Shown here piece after piece: positions 45,849 to 57,922 of a DNA stretch of 64,000 bases. The notes beneath the pieces were generated by a model. That model searched no databases. It was not told the origin of the DNA and was given only the letters and a program-made list of their open reading frames with translations. The first letter of the stretch is position 1, and each line of letters starts with the position of its first letter. Source of the stretch: Achatina immaculata (Eukaryota; Mollusca; Gastropoda; Stylommatophora; Achatinidae); the NCBI GenBank assembly GCA_009760885.1, contig CM019713.1:24126427-24190426 (forward strand). Reading direction: 5' to 3'. The position numbers and the translations under genes were made by a program.

Positions 45849-46140
45849 GGCCCCATGGTGGCGTAGTGGTTAGTGCATGGGCCTTTCGATCAGAAGGTCC
45901 CTGGTTCGATTTCCCACTCGGGCGGAACCTTTTCGGAGCGACAGGCACCAGGATGAACTCAGCCTCAAAAGATGGGTGCCTGGAGTTTCCCTAGGAAGCA
46001 AGGAGGCAGCTAGGCTAGGTGCTGGTATCTGTACCTCAGATGGGTACCTGGAGTTTCCCTAGGAAGCAAGAAGGCAGCTAGGCTAGGTGCTAGTATCTCT
46101 ACCTCAGATGCTGTAGTGGCCTATACATGAGACGGCACTA
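45849..46140 (+). mobile_element. tRNA-derived SINE with 68-bp internal duplication
   Basis: The head gccccatggtggcgtagtgg ttagtgc contains a near-consensus A box (tggcgtagtgg), and ctggttcgatttccc is a B box with one extra T, at tRNA-like spacing. The body contains cagcctcaaaagatgggtgc, also found in the element at 54921. Two tandem 68-bp copies start at 45971 and 46039 (gatgggt.cctggagtttcc). The 3' limit is uncertain. Confidence 0.8.
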
Positions 46141-46363
46141 ACACTTCATTGATTTACTTATTGCAAATGCCAAGGGACATACATATATGTATGTTTTTTT
46201 ATCTATCCCTTGTTAAGGACATCTTGTACTTATAACAACCTTTACTCCTTGTCTCTGAATTCATCCATTAGTTGTTTCTTCTTTTTTTTTTTTGTCTGGT
46301 GATCAAAGAAAATAAGGCAAAAATACATAACATTTTAAATATAAGATAAGAAACAACTTAATA
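46141..46363. other. low-copy spacer
   Basis: T-run at about 46280-46291. Nothing else. Confidence 0.4.
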
Positions 46364-46427
46364 AAAGAAAGAAAGAAAGAAAGAAAGAAAGAAAAAGAAA
46401 GAAAGAAAGAAAAAGAAAGAAAGAAAT
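46364..46427. repeat. (AAAG)n microsatellite
   Basis: Mostly GAAA units with single A insertions. Confidence 0.93.
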
Positions 46428-47608
<1,181 letters not shown>

Positions 47609-48721
47609 TCTTTAAATGTAAGCCATAAGTAACGCTTGGGACGCACAGAGACTATATACTAATACTACAAGACTGTTATATTTACAGTCCAACAATTTGG
47701 TTAAGGGCAGAGCCGGAAAAAGATCTCTTCACTAGGAAAAATAGAACATTAGCCAAGCTATGACCACTACAGCCACTCGTCCAACCCCAAGGATTACAGT
47801 CATGACGTGGCGTATGATTAGTTGACGGAATTTTATTTCTCTGGTCCTCTCTTCCTTCGCATTCCTCCCATTTCTTTTTTTCTTTTTCTGCCGATCAATC
47901 TTCATGGATGTTACTGTCCTATTAGATAAGCAGAAGGCTGTGTCGCAGGGGTTATGATGTCTTCTGGTCTATCGATTCTCCGCCGGAAAGAGTTGGACAA
48001 ATAGATTTCACGGGAAGTTAGAGTTCTGTAACAGCTACTCTCCATTTAGGGGGAGTTTTCATTACACTGCCCTGCTATCTGGCGGGCTGTTCTCGGATGT
48101 GACCTCCATGACCTTTCTGGCGGTCTGTAAGCTTCAAGGAGTGCTTGTGTTGGTCGTAATTATAAAGAGGTATATCAGTCCCTCTGGAGTCGCGCAGTTC
48201 CGGATTTACGTTTACCCACCCTTTTATATGTATCGATTTTTATGTCACCGTGAAACATGTTTTATTTTCTAATTTAGCCTAATAATAATAATGAGAAAAT
48301 GTTGACAGCAACCTATCTCCCGTGAATAGAGCTGGTAGTAAATGTAAACTAAGCCAGGAAACGAGTAGTTTCGACTTGACACCCGCCGATATATAAGACG
48401 TTTTCCCTGCAACTGGCGTATTTTCACGTTACAAGTTTGTAAAATTCAGCAGATTCTAAGCTCAGATTTCCGTATGTCGGAGCTACGTACATCGAGGTTC
48501 GTCGGGATTTGGTTCTTTAGTAATTAGTCATTATGATGAACGTTAAGTCGGTCTCCGTACTTGGTCAGATTTTATAAAAAGATTGGTTCTCGAACTTAAC
48601 ATTTCAACATTCACTTAATAATTCCACATTTCACATTAATTTCTGGATGAACACGGAGTTGCTTATTTCATAGTAGAACTTCGGCGGTCACAAGCTTGAA
48701 AGGGGAAAAAATCACACAGAA
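47609..48721. other. low-copy stretch
   Basis: No repeat array or convincing coding frame. Confidence 0.45.
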
Positions 48722-49335
48722 TATTTGGTTACTAATCAGTCAGGCTACCTTGGCAGCTACATCGACCAGGATGGTGACACCAGGAAGGAAGTTAGAATTC
48801 GAATCGCAAAAGCAGCACTGTCCTTTAAAAATCTTGAGAAAACGTGGAATTCAAAAGTTATAAGCACAAAAACCAAGTTAAGATTATTCAATTCAAATGT
48901 GATACCCACCCTCACTTAAGCATGCGAAAGCTGGAAATCAACTAAAGAAATAGAAAAGAAATTAGACTCTTTTCAAAACAAATGCCTCAAGAAAATACTT
49001 GGTATAAAATGGAACGAATTAAAGAACAAAACAGAGATAAGATAGATGAGCAAACAACAACCTGTCTCATGGGTGATCAGAAAAAGAAGATGGACATATG
49101 TAGGCCATGTGATGAGAAGAAACAATCAGAGAATACCAAAACAAGCTATCAAGTGGAGCACAACAGGCCGAAAAAAAAAGAGGTCGACCACGTGAAACTC
49201 TAAAGAGGACATTGTTAAGTTTATGCCAGTTTAGTGGGCATAACATCCCTTGATAAAGTTGAAAGACTCGCCGAGAACAGGAAAACTTGGCAAACAACTA
49301 TGTGAGCCCTATGCGACGTTTAACGGCTCGGGAAG
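48722..49335 (+). mobile_element. LINE family B, ORF2 C-terminal fragment
   Basis: Reads YLGSYIDQDGDTRKEVRIRI, KAALSFKNLEKTWNSK, STKTKLRLFNSNV, then ACESWKSTKEI, KLDSFQNKCLKKILGIKWNE, followed by frameshifted remnants to LAENRKTWQTTM and the 3' words cctatg.gac and gtttaac shared with the copy at 21297-22590. A stop follows PTLT. 5'-truncated. Confidence 0.9.
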
Positions 49336-50292
49336 GATGTAAGATGTAAGAATCAGCCAGGCTGCTGATAATAATAAAAATCCAAAAGGAATGGCCGAAG
49401 ACATCGCTGATAGACCAAACACCACAGTCACTGAAGCAGACAGCCAAGTCAGATAACGTTACGTTTGTTAATCTGTCTCTTATCAGAGTCATTCTTTTTT
49501 TCTCCAATCAGAGACATGATAATGAAAATATATTGTCAATCTGGCTTTGGAAAAAGGTGGAACAAATACCCTGGGCTGACAAAAACGAACAGACGAAAGG
49601 TCCTCAGAGAAGTTTCAGAACAGCGGGAACTAGTTCAAATAAGAAAAGGCAGTCTTTTTTTTCAGAAACATAAACACGGAATTAGTGAATCTGTCAAGAT
49701 AAGAAACAGATAAATGTGACACTGTTACCGAGAATAGAACAGTTTCAGTCTTTAAGCCAAGCCCTGGGCTCATTTAATAATCCAGAGTTGTACACTATAA
49801 AACTTGAGTACCCTTTAAACCAGGAGCAGACAAGCTAAAAGCTCATAATTAACCCCTTCATGGGAGGTTACATTCTGCTATAAATAATAATAAAGAAGCA
49901 CTGACGGCATTGAGATTTCTAGAACCTGAGAGATATAACCCAGAACCAGATGAAACAGGGAATAAGACTTGTCAACAAGAAAGTACTTTTAGTATTTTTA
50001 CTCTGCGAAATGTTTATTGATTTGATGCATTTCCTCTGCATAATTTTATAGATAAAATGGAAGAGCATTATTACTAAATGCGAATAACAATATGAAGAAC
50101 TAGGACCCCTTTATATAATGATCGAGAGTTGGGACACGGTCTGGATTTCTGTTACAAACGCCTCTGTTAGTGCCAGGAATATGTAGCAGTGACCATTGAA
50201 AAAAGGATTGACAGGTTAATCCGTCCTTCTTACTCTATCACAACAGCACATGCCACGTTTGTTTTTTTCGTGCTCGAATAATTCTTAAATAC
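49336..50292. other. low-copy stretch
   Basis: agaccaaacaccacagtcac with tgaagcagac near 49415-49440 vaguely resembles the LINE end at 62205, too short to call. No gene recognised. Confidence 0.4.
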
Positions 50293-50885
50293 TCAAACTT
50301 CTGTCTTCTTATAACATGTCCAAGTTCTCCTACTTCTGTCTTCTCATAACATGTCCAAGTTCTCCTACTTCTGTCTTCTCATAACATGTCCAAGTTCTCC
50401 TACTTCTGTCACCTCATACCATGTCCAAGTTCTCTTACTTCTGTCTTCTCATAACATGTCCAAGTTCTCCTACTTCTGTCTTCTCATAACATGTCCAAGT
50501 TCTCTAACTTCTGTCTTCTCATAACATGTCCAAGTTCTCCTACTTCTGTCTCCTCATAACATGTCCAAGTTCTCCTACTTCTGTCTTCTCATAATATGTC
50601 CAAGTTCTCCTACATCTGTCTTCTCATAACATGTCCAAGTTCTCTTACTTATGTCTCCTCATAACATGTCCAAGTTCTCTTACTTATGTCTCCTCATAAC
50701 GTGTCCAAGTTCCCCTACTTCTGTCTTCTCATAACGTGTCCAAGTTCTCTAACTTCTGTCTTCTAATGGCATGCCCAAGTTCTCTAACTTTTGTCTTCTC
50801 ATAACATGTCCAAGTTCTCCTACTTCTGTTTTCTCATAGCATGTCCAAGTTCTCTAACTTCTGTCTTCTCATGACACGTCTAAGA
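50293..50885. repeat. 35-bp minisatellite, ~17 copies
   Basis: Unit ttctcataacatgtccaagt plus tctcctacttctgtc, period 35 measured from 50341 to 50376. Divergence increases to the right. Confidence 0.94.
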
Positions 50886-50974
50886 AATTTTTGACTGTCT
50901 TTTTCTTATCATTTTAACTGGTTTTAGCTGTTCTGAAAGTTCACAGAGAGTTTCTTCATTTGTTTTACTGTGTG

Positions 50975-51026
50975 TCCCTGGATTCTGGGGCAATGCTCTA
51001 TCAACTGAACCACCTTTATTCCAGGG
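50975..51026 (-). repeat. tRNA-like SINE head, minus strand, A-box half only
   Basis: The rc reads aataaaggtggttcagttga then tagagcattgccccagaatc cagggac, closely resembling a tRNA 5' half (GGTGGCTCAGTTGGTAGAGC). No B box follows. Likely a truncated SINE or tRNA pseudogene. Confidence 0.5.
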
Positions 51027-51055
51027 GGCTCGTTCTGGGTCTGAATAGGATGCAA

Positions 51056-51142
51056 AGTGGCGCAGTTGATTGTGCGTTGTCCATTCACAGATAGGCGGTT
51101 GCTCGTCCTGTTAGAGTCCGTGGTTCGAGTCTCAGTCATTCC
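51056..51142 (+). repeat. tRNA-like SINE head, plus strand
   Basis: gtggcgcagttgattgtgcg (A-box-like) and cgtggttcgagtctcagtca (B-box-like) lie about 60 bp apart. It is head-to-head with the tRNA-like segment at 50975. Confidence 0.5.
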
Positions 51143-51199
51143 ATTGATATTTTCCCCCACGTTTCCGTATCTTGTCTACTTTTTTTCTGGACTAACCAT

Positions 51200-52032
51200 C
51201 CCAGACAGTGCTTTGTCATATCATAGACTGTGATCTGTCACATCCTAGACAGTGCTTTGTCATATCATAGACTGTGATCTGTCACATCCTAGACAGTGCT
51301 TTGTCATATCATAGACTGTGATCTGTCACATCCTAGACAGTGCTTTGTCATATCATAGACTGTGATCTGTCACATCCTAGACAGTGCTTTGTCATATCAT
51401 AGACTGTGATCTGTCACATCCTAGACAGTGCTTTGTCATATCATAGACTGTGATCTGTCACATCCTAGACAGTGCTTTGTCATATCATAGACTGTGATCT
51501 GTCACATCCTAGACAGTGCTTTGTCATATCATAGACTGTGATCTGTCACATCCCAGACAGTGCTTTGTCATATCATAGACTGTGATCTGTCACATCCTAG
51601 ACAGTGCTTTGTCATATCATAGACTGTGATCTGTCACATCCTAGACAGTGCTTTGTCATATCATAGACTGTGATCTGTCACATCCCAGACAGTGCTTTGT
51701 CATATCATAGACTGTGATCTGTCACATCCTAGACAGTGCTTTGTCATATCCTAGACTGTGCTCTGTCACATCCCAGACAGTGCTTTGTAATATCATAGAC
51801 TGTGCTCTATGACATCCCAGACAGTGCTTTCTCATATCCTAGACTGTGCTCTATCACATCCCAGACAGTGCTTTGTCATATCCTAGACTATGCTCTGTCA
51901 CATCCCAGACAGTGCTTTGTAATATCATAGACTGTGCTCTATGACATCCCAGACAGTGCTTTCTCATATCCTAGACTGTGCTCTATCACATCCCAGACAG
52001 TGCTTTGTCATATCCTAGACTATGCTCTGTCA
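51200..52032. repeat. 44-bp minisatellite, ~19 copies
   Basis: Unit catcctagacagtgctttgt plus catatcatagactgtgatctgtca. The left two-thirds is highly homogeneous. From about 51740 a two-unit higher-order pattern appears (catatcctagactgtgctctgtcac alternating with aatatcatagac...ctatgac). Confidence 0.95.
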
Positions 52033-52051
52033 TCTGGTTGGAGAATTAACA

Positions 52052-52129
52052 AGTATCAGTTAGATCAGTTAGATCTTGTATGTCTCAATGTTATTACATA
52101 ACATTGAGACATACAAGAGAGTTGATACT
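52052..52129. repeat. long hairpin: perfect 20-bp inverted repeat with 3-nt loop
   Basis: cttgtatgtctcaatgttat at 52075-52094 is followed by tac and its exact reverse complement at 52098-52117. Outer agtatca (52052-52058) and tgatact (52123-52129) extend the symmetry imperfectly. It lies just right of the 44-bp array. Confidence 0.9.
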
Positions 52130-52267
52130 GAAGGCCATGTTCTCCTATATTTATGGGCACTCTAGAGGCTGATTATGTCCGTATCATGCTTGTCTGTCCT
52201 GCCTTCTCCGCTGCATGAGAAGCCAGGTACCAGTTTCTTCCACAACTGAGCTGGCCGTGACCATCAT

Positions 52268-52329
52268 TCTCCGGGGATTCAAACCATCAGTCACAGCCAC
52301 GATTGAGGATACGCTAACCACTTGGAGCA
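52268..52329 (-). repeat. tRNA-derived SINE head, minus strand
   Basis: The rc begins gctccaagtggttagcgtat (A-box-like), and gatggtttgaatccccggag has a B-box-like ggtttgaatcc. The 5' gctcc and 3' ggag can pair as an acceptor stem. Very similar in layout to the head at 45849. Confidence 0.55.
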
Positions 52330-52477
52330 GATTCTGCCATAAGCTAATCAAAGTAACTGTCTCTTATCTCTTACAATATTTTAACCTGGTCACAGCCTGA
52401 GGTGTGTGGTAAAGTTTAGATATTAACTTTATAGGAAAGATAAAATATTTTTCCTGATATAGTTGGTTAATGACAAA

Positions 52478-53172
52478 GAAACGATAAAAGATTTACAAGT
52501 GCAAAAACAAAGAAACAAGCAAAGTTTTACAAGTACAGAGACAAAGAAACGAGCAAAGATTTACAAGTACAGCGACAAAGAAACGAGGAAAGATTTACAA
52601 GTACAGAGACAAAGAAACGAGCAAAGATTTACAAGTACAGATAGAAAGAAACGAGCAAAGATTTACAAGTACAAATAGAAAAAAACGAGCAAAGATTTAC
52701 AAGTACAGATAGAAAGAAACGAAAGATTTACAAGTACAGATAGAAAGAAACGAGCAAAGATTTACAAGTACAGAGACAAAGAAATGAGCAAAGATTTACA
52801 AGTACAGATAGAAAGAAACGAAAGATTTACAAGTACAGATAGAAAGAAACGAGCAAAGATTTACAAGTACAGATAGAAAGAAACGAGCAAAGATTTACAA
52901 GTACAGATAGAAAGAAACGAGCAAAGATTTACAAGTAGAGATAGAAAGAAACGAGCAAAGATTTACAAGTACAGATAGAAAGAAACGAGCAAAGATTTAC
53001 AAGTACAGAGACAAAGAAACGAGGAAAGATTTACAAGTACAGAGACAAAGAAACGAGCAAAGATTTACAAGTACAGATAGAAAGAAACGAGCAAAGATTT
53101 ACAAGAACAGATAGAAAGAAACGAGCAAAGATTTACAAGAACAGAGACAAAGAAACGAGCAAAGATTTACAT
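52478..53172. repeat. 34-bp minisatellite, ~20 copies
   Basis: Unit gagcaaagatttacaagtac plus agatagaaagaaac (variant agagacaaagaaac); three copies lack the gagc segment. Period 34 measured from 52861 to 52895. Confidence 0.95.
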
Positions 53173-53186
53173 GACCGTACCGTTCC

Positions 53187-53297
53187 TTAGAATGTGGTTC
53201 CTTAGAATGTGGTTCTTTAGAATGTGGTTCCTTAGAATGTGGCTCCTTAGAATATGGTTCCTTAGAATGTGGTTTCTTAGAATGTGGCTCCTTAGAA
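53187..53297. repeat. 15-bp minisatellite made from LINE codons, 7 copies
   Basis: Unit ccttagaatgtggtt. In the LINE frame it reads R-M-W-F-L repeatedly and joins without a frame break to LLRRILRIPW. Relatives have a single EMWFIRRMLRIPW here, so the unit is an in-frame expansion of that motif. Confidence 0.9.
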
Positions 53298-53635
53298 GAA
53301 TTCTACGAATACCATGGGCAGCAAAGAAATCAAACGAGGAGGTTCTGAGAGAGGCTGGAGAGACTAGACAAACAATAACAAAAGTCAAGAGAAGACAATC
53401 GAGATTCTTAGGACACGTTCTACGGCGAGGCAAGCTAGAATACGCTGTGACAACAGGAAAGATACGTAGAAGGCGAAAGAGACCGAGGTAGACACACAGA
53501 GAGAAAATGCTGGAGGGGTTAACTAGATGGCACGGGCTAAGAACACCAGCACAGCCTATAATCAGAACTCGGAGCAGGGAGTTGTGGGAAAGCATGATAG
53601 CCAACACCAGTCAGCAGGGCAACAGAAAGATAGAC
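53285..53635 (+). mobile_element. LINE family D, ORF2 C-terminus
   Basis: Reads LLRRILRIPWAAKKSNEEVL, REAGETRQTITKVKRRQSRF, LGHVLRRGKLEYAVTTGK, then RRRRKRPR with a stop, EKMLEGLTRWHGL, TRSRELWESMIANTSQQG. This is the GH.LRRG...TGK basic C-terminus of an APE-class LINE. Its 5' end passes into the 15-bp expansion and then into the 34-bp array. Confidence 0.88.
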
Positions 53636-54837
53636 AGATTTTTTAACAGAAATATGTTTTAAAAGTTGACGGAGAAAAGAAAAGCGCAGAAAAGTTGGAG
53701 TCGAATGGCCACTGGTTTTACTCGCTGCTGATAGACATACTTCCCTGGAACCACACACCGGGAGAGCCTACCGCTGTACACCGGAACTCTGTCCATATCA
53801 TCATTACAAAATTGATCTCTTCCGACATCAGACCGACTCCACTAACACGCTTTCTCATCGATTTGGTAAATTGAAGCCTTTTAATCCACTTGGTCACCAG
53901 CTTGAAAATTCTTCTTGCGGCCGCTTAGCTGTACAACAAGGGCCGGATAATTTTTAATGGGCGCCCTCACAAGACGACGCACCGTAGACAGTCACCGTGA
54001 ATTCAGAGGCGGTGAAAGATAAATTTGAAAGTGGGGCTGAAATTTAAACGAGGATAAATAAAGCTCGCCAAATGACACGGGAAAAAATGAATACTTTAGT
54101 CAAACACGATAAAATGATCCGGATTATGAGGAAAGTTGCAAGATAAACGACAATTTCGTCAAATCGAGAGTCAGTCAGTGCAAAATGGGGGTGAGCTACG
54201 GCAGGTGTAGATGAAGTTTAGCTACATAAATAAGCTTTAATAAGTGGAAACAACAATGAAAAAGTAAACAGCAACGTTTTATCAAATACAGTTACATATG
54301 GTTTCCCTTTTAGGACTAGTGTTCGTTCCGACGATCCCTCGTAAATCGAATCCAACTTAAGTCAAATACTTCATCTAGTAACAATGTTGTCTTTCTTTCT
54401 GTATCACTATTGCAGCTTTTCATCATAAGTGACTTAACAAATCTCATCTTTTCTTGTTTCAGAAAGTTAGAAAACATTAAAGATGAAACATTTAAAAATT
54501 ATCATAAAAGACCACTCACACTAGTATCATTTGAGCTCCTAAAACTGTAAAGTTGATTCACAGAGAGTGTTTAGTGAAGAGGGACAAAGTGTTCAATTGA
54601 TGGAGGCAGGACATGAACAGAAAGTGTGCACCGTTTGACAGAAATGTCATTTTTTAAATAAACTGTTTCATGGCTATGTATTTATATTTTAAAATAGCAT
54701 ATTATATTGCATTCGGTTTTATCTGCGGCTTCAAGCATCCGCGGTGAGGCTTTGATTCAAATGTCCGCGAATACAGAGGAGGGGAGGAGCTACTGTATCT
54801 TATTTTAGAGGCAGACGAATATGAATTTTTATGCGAA
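53636..54837. other. low-copy stretch
   Basis: No repeat array or recognisable gene. Confidence 0.45.
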
Positions 54838-54920
54838 TAGTAATCAGTGAACACCAATACTATACACGTATTTAAGTGAACGCCTTTACTATATTTAAGT
54901 GGACACCATTATTATATTTA
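54838..54920. repeat. ~30-bp degenerate repeat, 3 copies
   Basis: gtgaacaccaatactata, gtgaacgcctttactata and gtggacaccattattata, each followed by a tattta-like word. Confidence 0.7.
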
Positions 54921-55170
54921 CCTGGTTCAAGTCCCAGCAGTTCGATTTTTTCTGGTACACCCAAAAAAAAAAGGCTCCAGGGTCCACCCAGCCTCTAAAA
55001 ATGGGTGCCAGAGTAATGTGGGAAGGTATATGCTGCCAGGTGTGGTACTAACCAGGTCACACGGTCACGTGCTGATGATCTTGTAAATACGGGTCTAACA
55101 CTGTATCCCCGACATAGCTTAATGGCATGGAAACGGGAACTTTACCTTTTAACCTTTTACCTTTCATCTT
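54921..55170 (+). mobile_element. SINE, 5'-truncated, with (TTTACC)-like tail
   Basis: Begins at a B-box-like ctggttcaagtcccagcag. The body has cccagcctctaaaaatgggt gcc, matching cagcctcaaaagatgggtgc in the SINE at 45849. It ends in repeats of ctttacctttt and aaccttttacc. Confidence 0.65.
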
Positions 55171-55282
55171 GACTATATTTGAGTTCGATAATGAAAGAGA
55201 TACTGAGACTGTTATTGTATAACTCATTCAGTTTAAACTGGCAATCTCTCACACAGTCTTGTACTGCTGTATGTGGTTGTAA

Positions 55283-55333
55283 TGACGGCACATACAAAAT
55301 ACAAACTACTGGTTTGTCACATCGATGGCAGAT
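55283..55333. repeat. 40-bp repeat, left copy (split from 56391-56462)
   Basis: ggcacatacaaaatacaaac tactggtttgtcacatcgat matches the 40-bp tandem copies at 56391-56462. The LINE between them appears to have inserted into this array. Confidence 0.75.
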
Positions 55334-56390
55334 CAATCAATCAAGTGCCGTGCCGTGTGGCGTAGGCGATCATTTATCCCCACAACTCACTGTCTTTAGG
55401 CTTGATTATGAGATTCGCCTGTGACTTTCTTCCTAGCCACACTGACAGAGCATCCAGTAACTTCTCTCTCTGTCTTCCTCTGTCTCTTCTTCCCTCAATT
55501 TTTGTCAGTTGCCACAGTGTGTTCCAATTTTCCTCTTCTCAGGAAATGTCCTACAAATCTCGCTTGTCTGCCTCTGATCTTTGCTGTAATTTGCGTTTTA
55601 ACTCCAGCCTCTCTTAAGACTTCTTCGCTGGTTTTCTTAGCTGTTCATGGTACCTTCAACATTCTTCTTATGAACTACATTTCAATGGCCTCCATTTTTC
55701 GCTGTACTCTCTTATTCGTGGACCATGCTTCACATCCATAAAACAATATTGGCTCGATGTAACATTTAAGTAGTTGGAATCTTGTTTCCATTGATATGGA
55801 TCTGGTGCACAAGATGTTTCTCATTTTCTGGAATGCCGACTTGGCCTGAGCGCGTCTGGTTTTCCCATCAGCTGTTATAATTGTTCCTAAGTACTTGAAT
55901 AGGCAAGTCTGCACAAAAATCATTGGAAGCAGCAGAAATGTGGTTTATTAGAAAAATGTTGCGAATCCCCTGGACAGCAAAAATAACTAATGAAGAATGT
56001 ATGAGAAGAGCTGGAGAGACAAAAAAACCTTGTCATAAAGATAAGAGAGAGACAATGTACTTTCATAGGACATGCAATGAGAAGAGGGGGCATTGAAAAT
56101 ATTATAACAACGGGAAAAATAGAAGGAAGAAGATCAAGAGGAAGACCAAGAGAAATGATACTGGACAGTCTGACGGGATGGTGTGAGAGGAGATCACCAA
56201 CTGAACTGATGGCCTGCATGAAGGATCGGGTACTCTGGAGAAGCATAATAGCCAACGCCAGTCGGCACGGCACCTGATGATCATGATGAAGTACTTGAAT
56301 CCCTCTACTTGTTTCAGATCTGTGCCATCGATGGTAATGCTACATTTTGGTGGTATTCTTTTCTTTGAGATGATCATCACTATGCAGATA
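55334..56390 (-). mobile_element. LINE family D, minus strand, split by a family C insertion
   Basis: Minus-strand reading starts MMIISKKRIPPKCSITIDGT, DLKQVEGFKYLGTIITADGK (joined across the insert), RAQAKSAFQKMRNIL, CYIEPILFYGCEAWSTNK, then WTAKKTSEEVLREAG and GRQARFVGHFLRRGK. It ends near the rc of RHGT with an (ATTG)n-like tail at 55334-55345. A family C copy sits at 55901-56288. Short gcagat words at about 55325 and 56385 may be the duplicated target. Confidence 0.87.
55901..56288 (+). mobile_element. LINE family C 3' end, nested, 12-bp target-site duplication
   Basis: Starts aggcaagtctgcac, corresponding to the GKSAQ codons, and reads EMWFIRKMLRIPWTAKITNE, frameshifts near 56025, then IEGRRSRGRPREMILDSLTG, WCERRSPTELMACMKDR, NASRHGT, stop and an (ATG)n-like tail. 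Flanked by aagtacttgaat at 55889-55900 and 56289-56300. Close relative of the copy at 14435. Confidence 0.92.
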
Positions 56391-56462
56391 CAGAATATAA
56401 ACTACTGCTTTGTCACATCGACGGCACATAAAGAATATAAACTACTGGCTTGTCACATCGAC
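56391..56462. repeat. 40-bp tandem repeat, ~1.8 copies
   Basis: cacatcgacggcacataaag plus aatataaactactggcttgt, period 40 (56414 to 56454). Confidence 0.8.
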
Positions 56463-56589
56463 TCACGGGCAAACCTAGTATGACTGAAATATCCATTTTG
56501 CGAGAGTGATCATCAACATCCTTCCTCATACAGGGGAAACTATAATCAAGCATCAAGACAGGAATCGATGGACTGACCAGCACAAACCA

Positions 56590-56935
56590 CATCTGACGAC
56601 CAGATGCTGCAACACTCACAGCAAGAACAAATTATCTTCTTCGGTTTACACACGGGACACCGCCGACTCGAAGCACACCTGCACCGCCTCGGCCTGTCAC
56701 ACGGCCTAACTGAACATACGGGGCAGATATCCAGACCCTCCACAGCACGTCCTGCAGCTCTGCCCCGTCTACCACGAAGCCCGAACTCAGCTCTGACTAC
56801 AGGGAGCTACACCGGAAGACAAACTTTGGGACACAAAACTCATCTCCGAAAGACTGACAATTTATTCGGACAGTTAACATACACCAGAGACCAGAACCAT
56901 GATACATAGAAGAAACGGGATAAAAAAAAATGATA
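56590..56935 (+). mobile_element. C-terminus of a LINE with an RNase H/zinc-knuckle-type ORF2
   Basis: Reads FFGLHTGHRRLEAHLHRLGL, SHG, then after a frameshift DPPQHVLQLCPVYHEAR, EDKLWDTKLISERLTIYSDS. The LRTGH..L..HL.R.G followed by PEHVLQ.CP motif pair is typical of I/Jockey/R1-type LINE ends. Two stops and at least one frameshift. A different family from A to D. Confidence 0.75.
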
Positions 56936-57755
56936 TTGCTGGGCAATCCATGAGATATTCAGCTCTTTATTTTTGTAACTTTCTGCCAAATACGAACATT
57001 CGAAATCACTCATTATTCGATCCAACCCGAATATGAACTGAACCCCACTTCTCACAGACATACAAACTGCTACTAAAACTGGATAAATAAATTTCAGGAT
57101 ATCCATTTTCCATTTATTTCAGTACTTTCCATGAACCAAACAATTCACACGCAGATACGAACAAATCAAGTGCGCAAACATGGTACTTAATGTCGGATGT
57201 GTGTAATTTTGTTACTTGTCTGAACCAGTGAATCCCAAACTGTTTCTGATGGCAACCCGAAACCACACATACGTGCCCGGCAACCCATGAGAAAAGACAC
57301 TGAACTTAATAACATCTGACCGTTTCAGTGTTCCTGGTTCATGTAACGTAATTTTGCCAATAATCACAGAAAATAATGCATAAATCACTTCCTTAAATAA
57401 TCCAACATATTTCAAGATATTATGAAATGCGCAAAAACATATTTAAATGACATTTCAGATTAAGGTTTGAAAGAATAAAGTGGTAGGAGATATGTAAATG
57501 ATGTAAATGTTTATTTTAAAAACTTTAACTGTGGTAGCGACGTGACTTTGGGGATGAGTGATATAAACCTTTTGACAAGAACGGTTGCTGGAATGATGGG
57601 CTCACATTTTAAACTTATTTTTATTTACAGACTTTTCTTCTGTAACCCCCCCCTCCCCCCACCCTACGCATCTGAACAAAGTCCACGCGTCATCAATTTT
57701 TTTAACCCCGAAGATACTTAAGTTGATTTGTTTTATACTTATGTAAGTATTATGT
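56936..57755. other. low-copy stretch
   Basis: C-run near 57647-57660. No gene recognised. Confidence 0.45.
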
Positions 57756-57922
57756 GTGTGTTTGTGTATGCTTGTATATGAGAGCGAGCCAGACAGTAAC
57801 AACAAATCACGGGATGTAACTGTTGAAAAATATATGAAGAGTCTCGATAACGAGCCAAAAAGTCTTTTCATATATTTTTCACTAGTTCCGTTCTTTGACT
57901 TGTTACCTTTTTGTAATCGCCA

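Noticed and set aside
45850..45925. Functional tRNA gene
   Set aside because: The B box has an extra base, the anticodon arm is irregular, and the sequence continues into a SINE body. The other tRNA-like segments are even more degenerate.
49400..49450. Possible LINE C-terminal remnant similar to 62205-62440
   Set aside because: Only a few words agree; too short to support.
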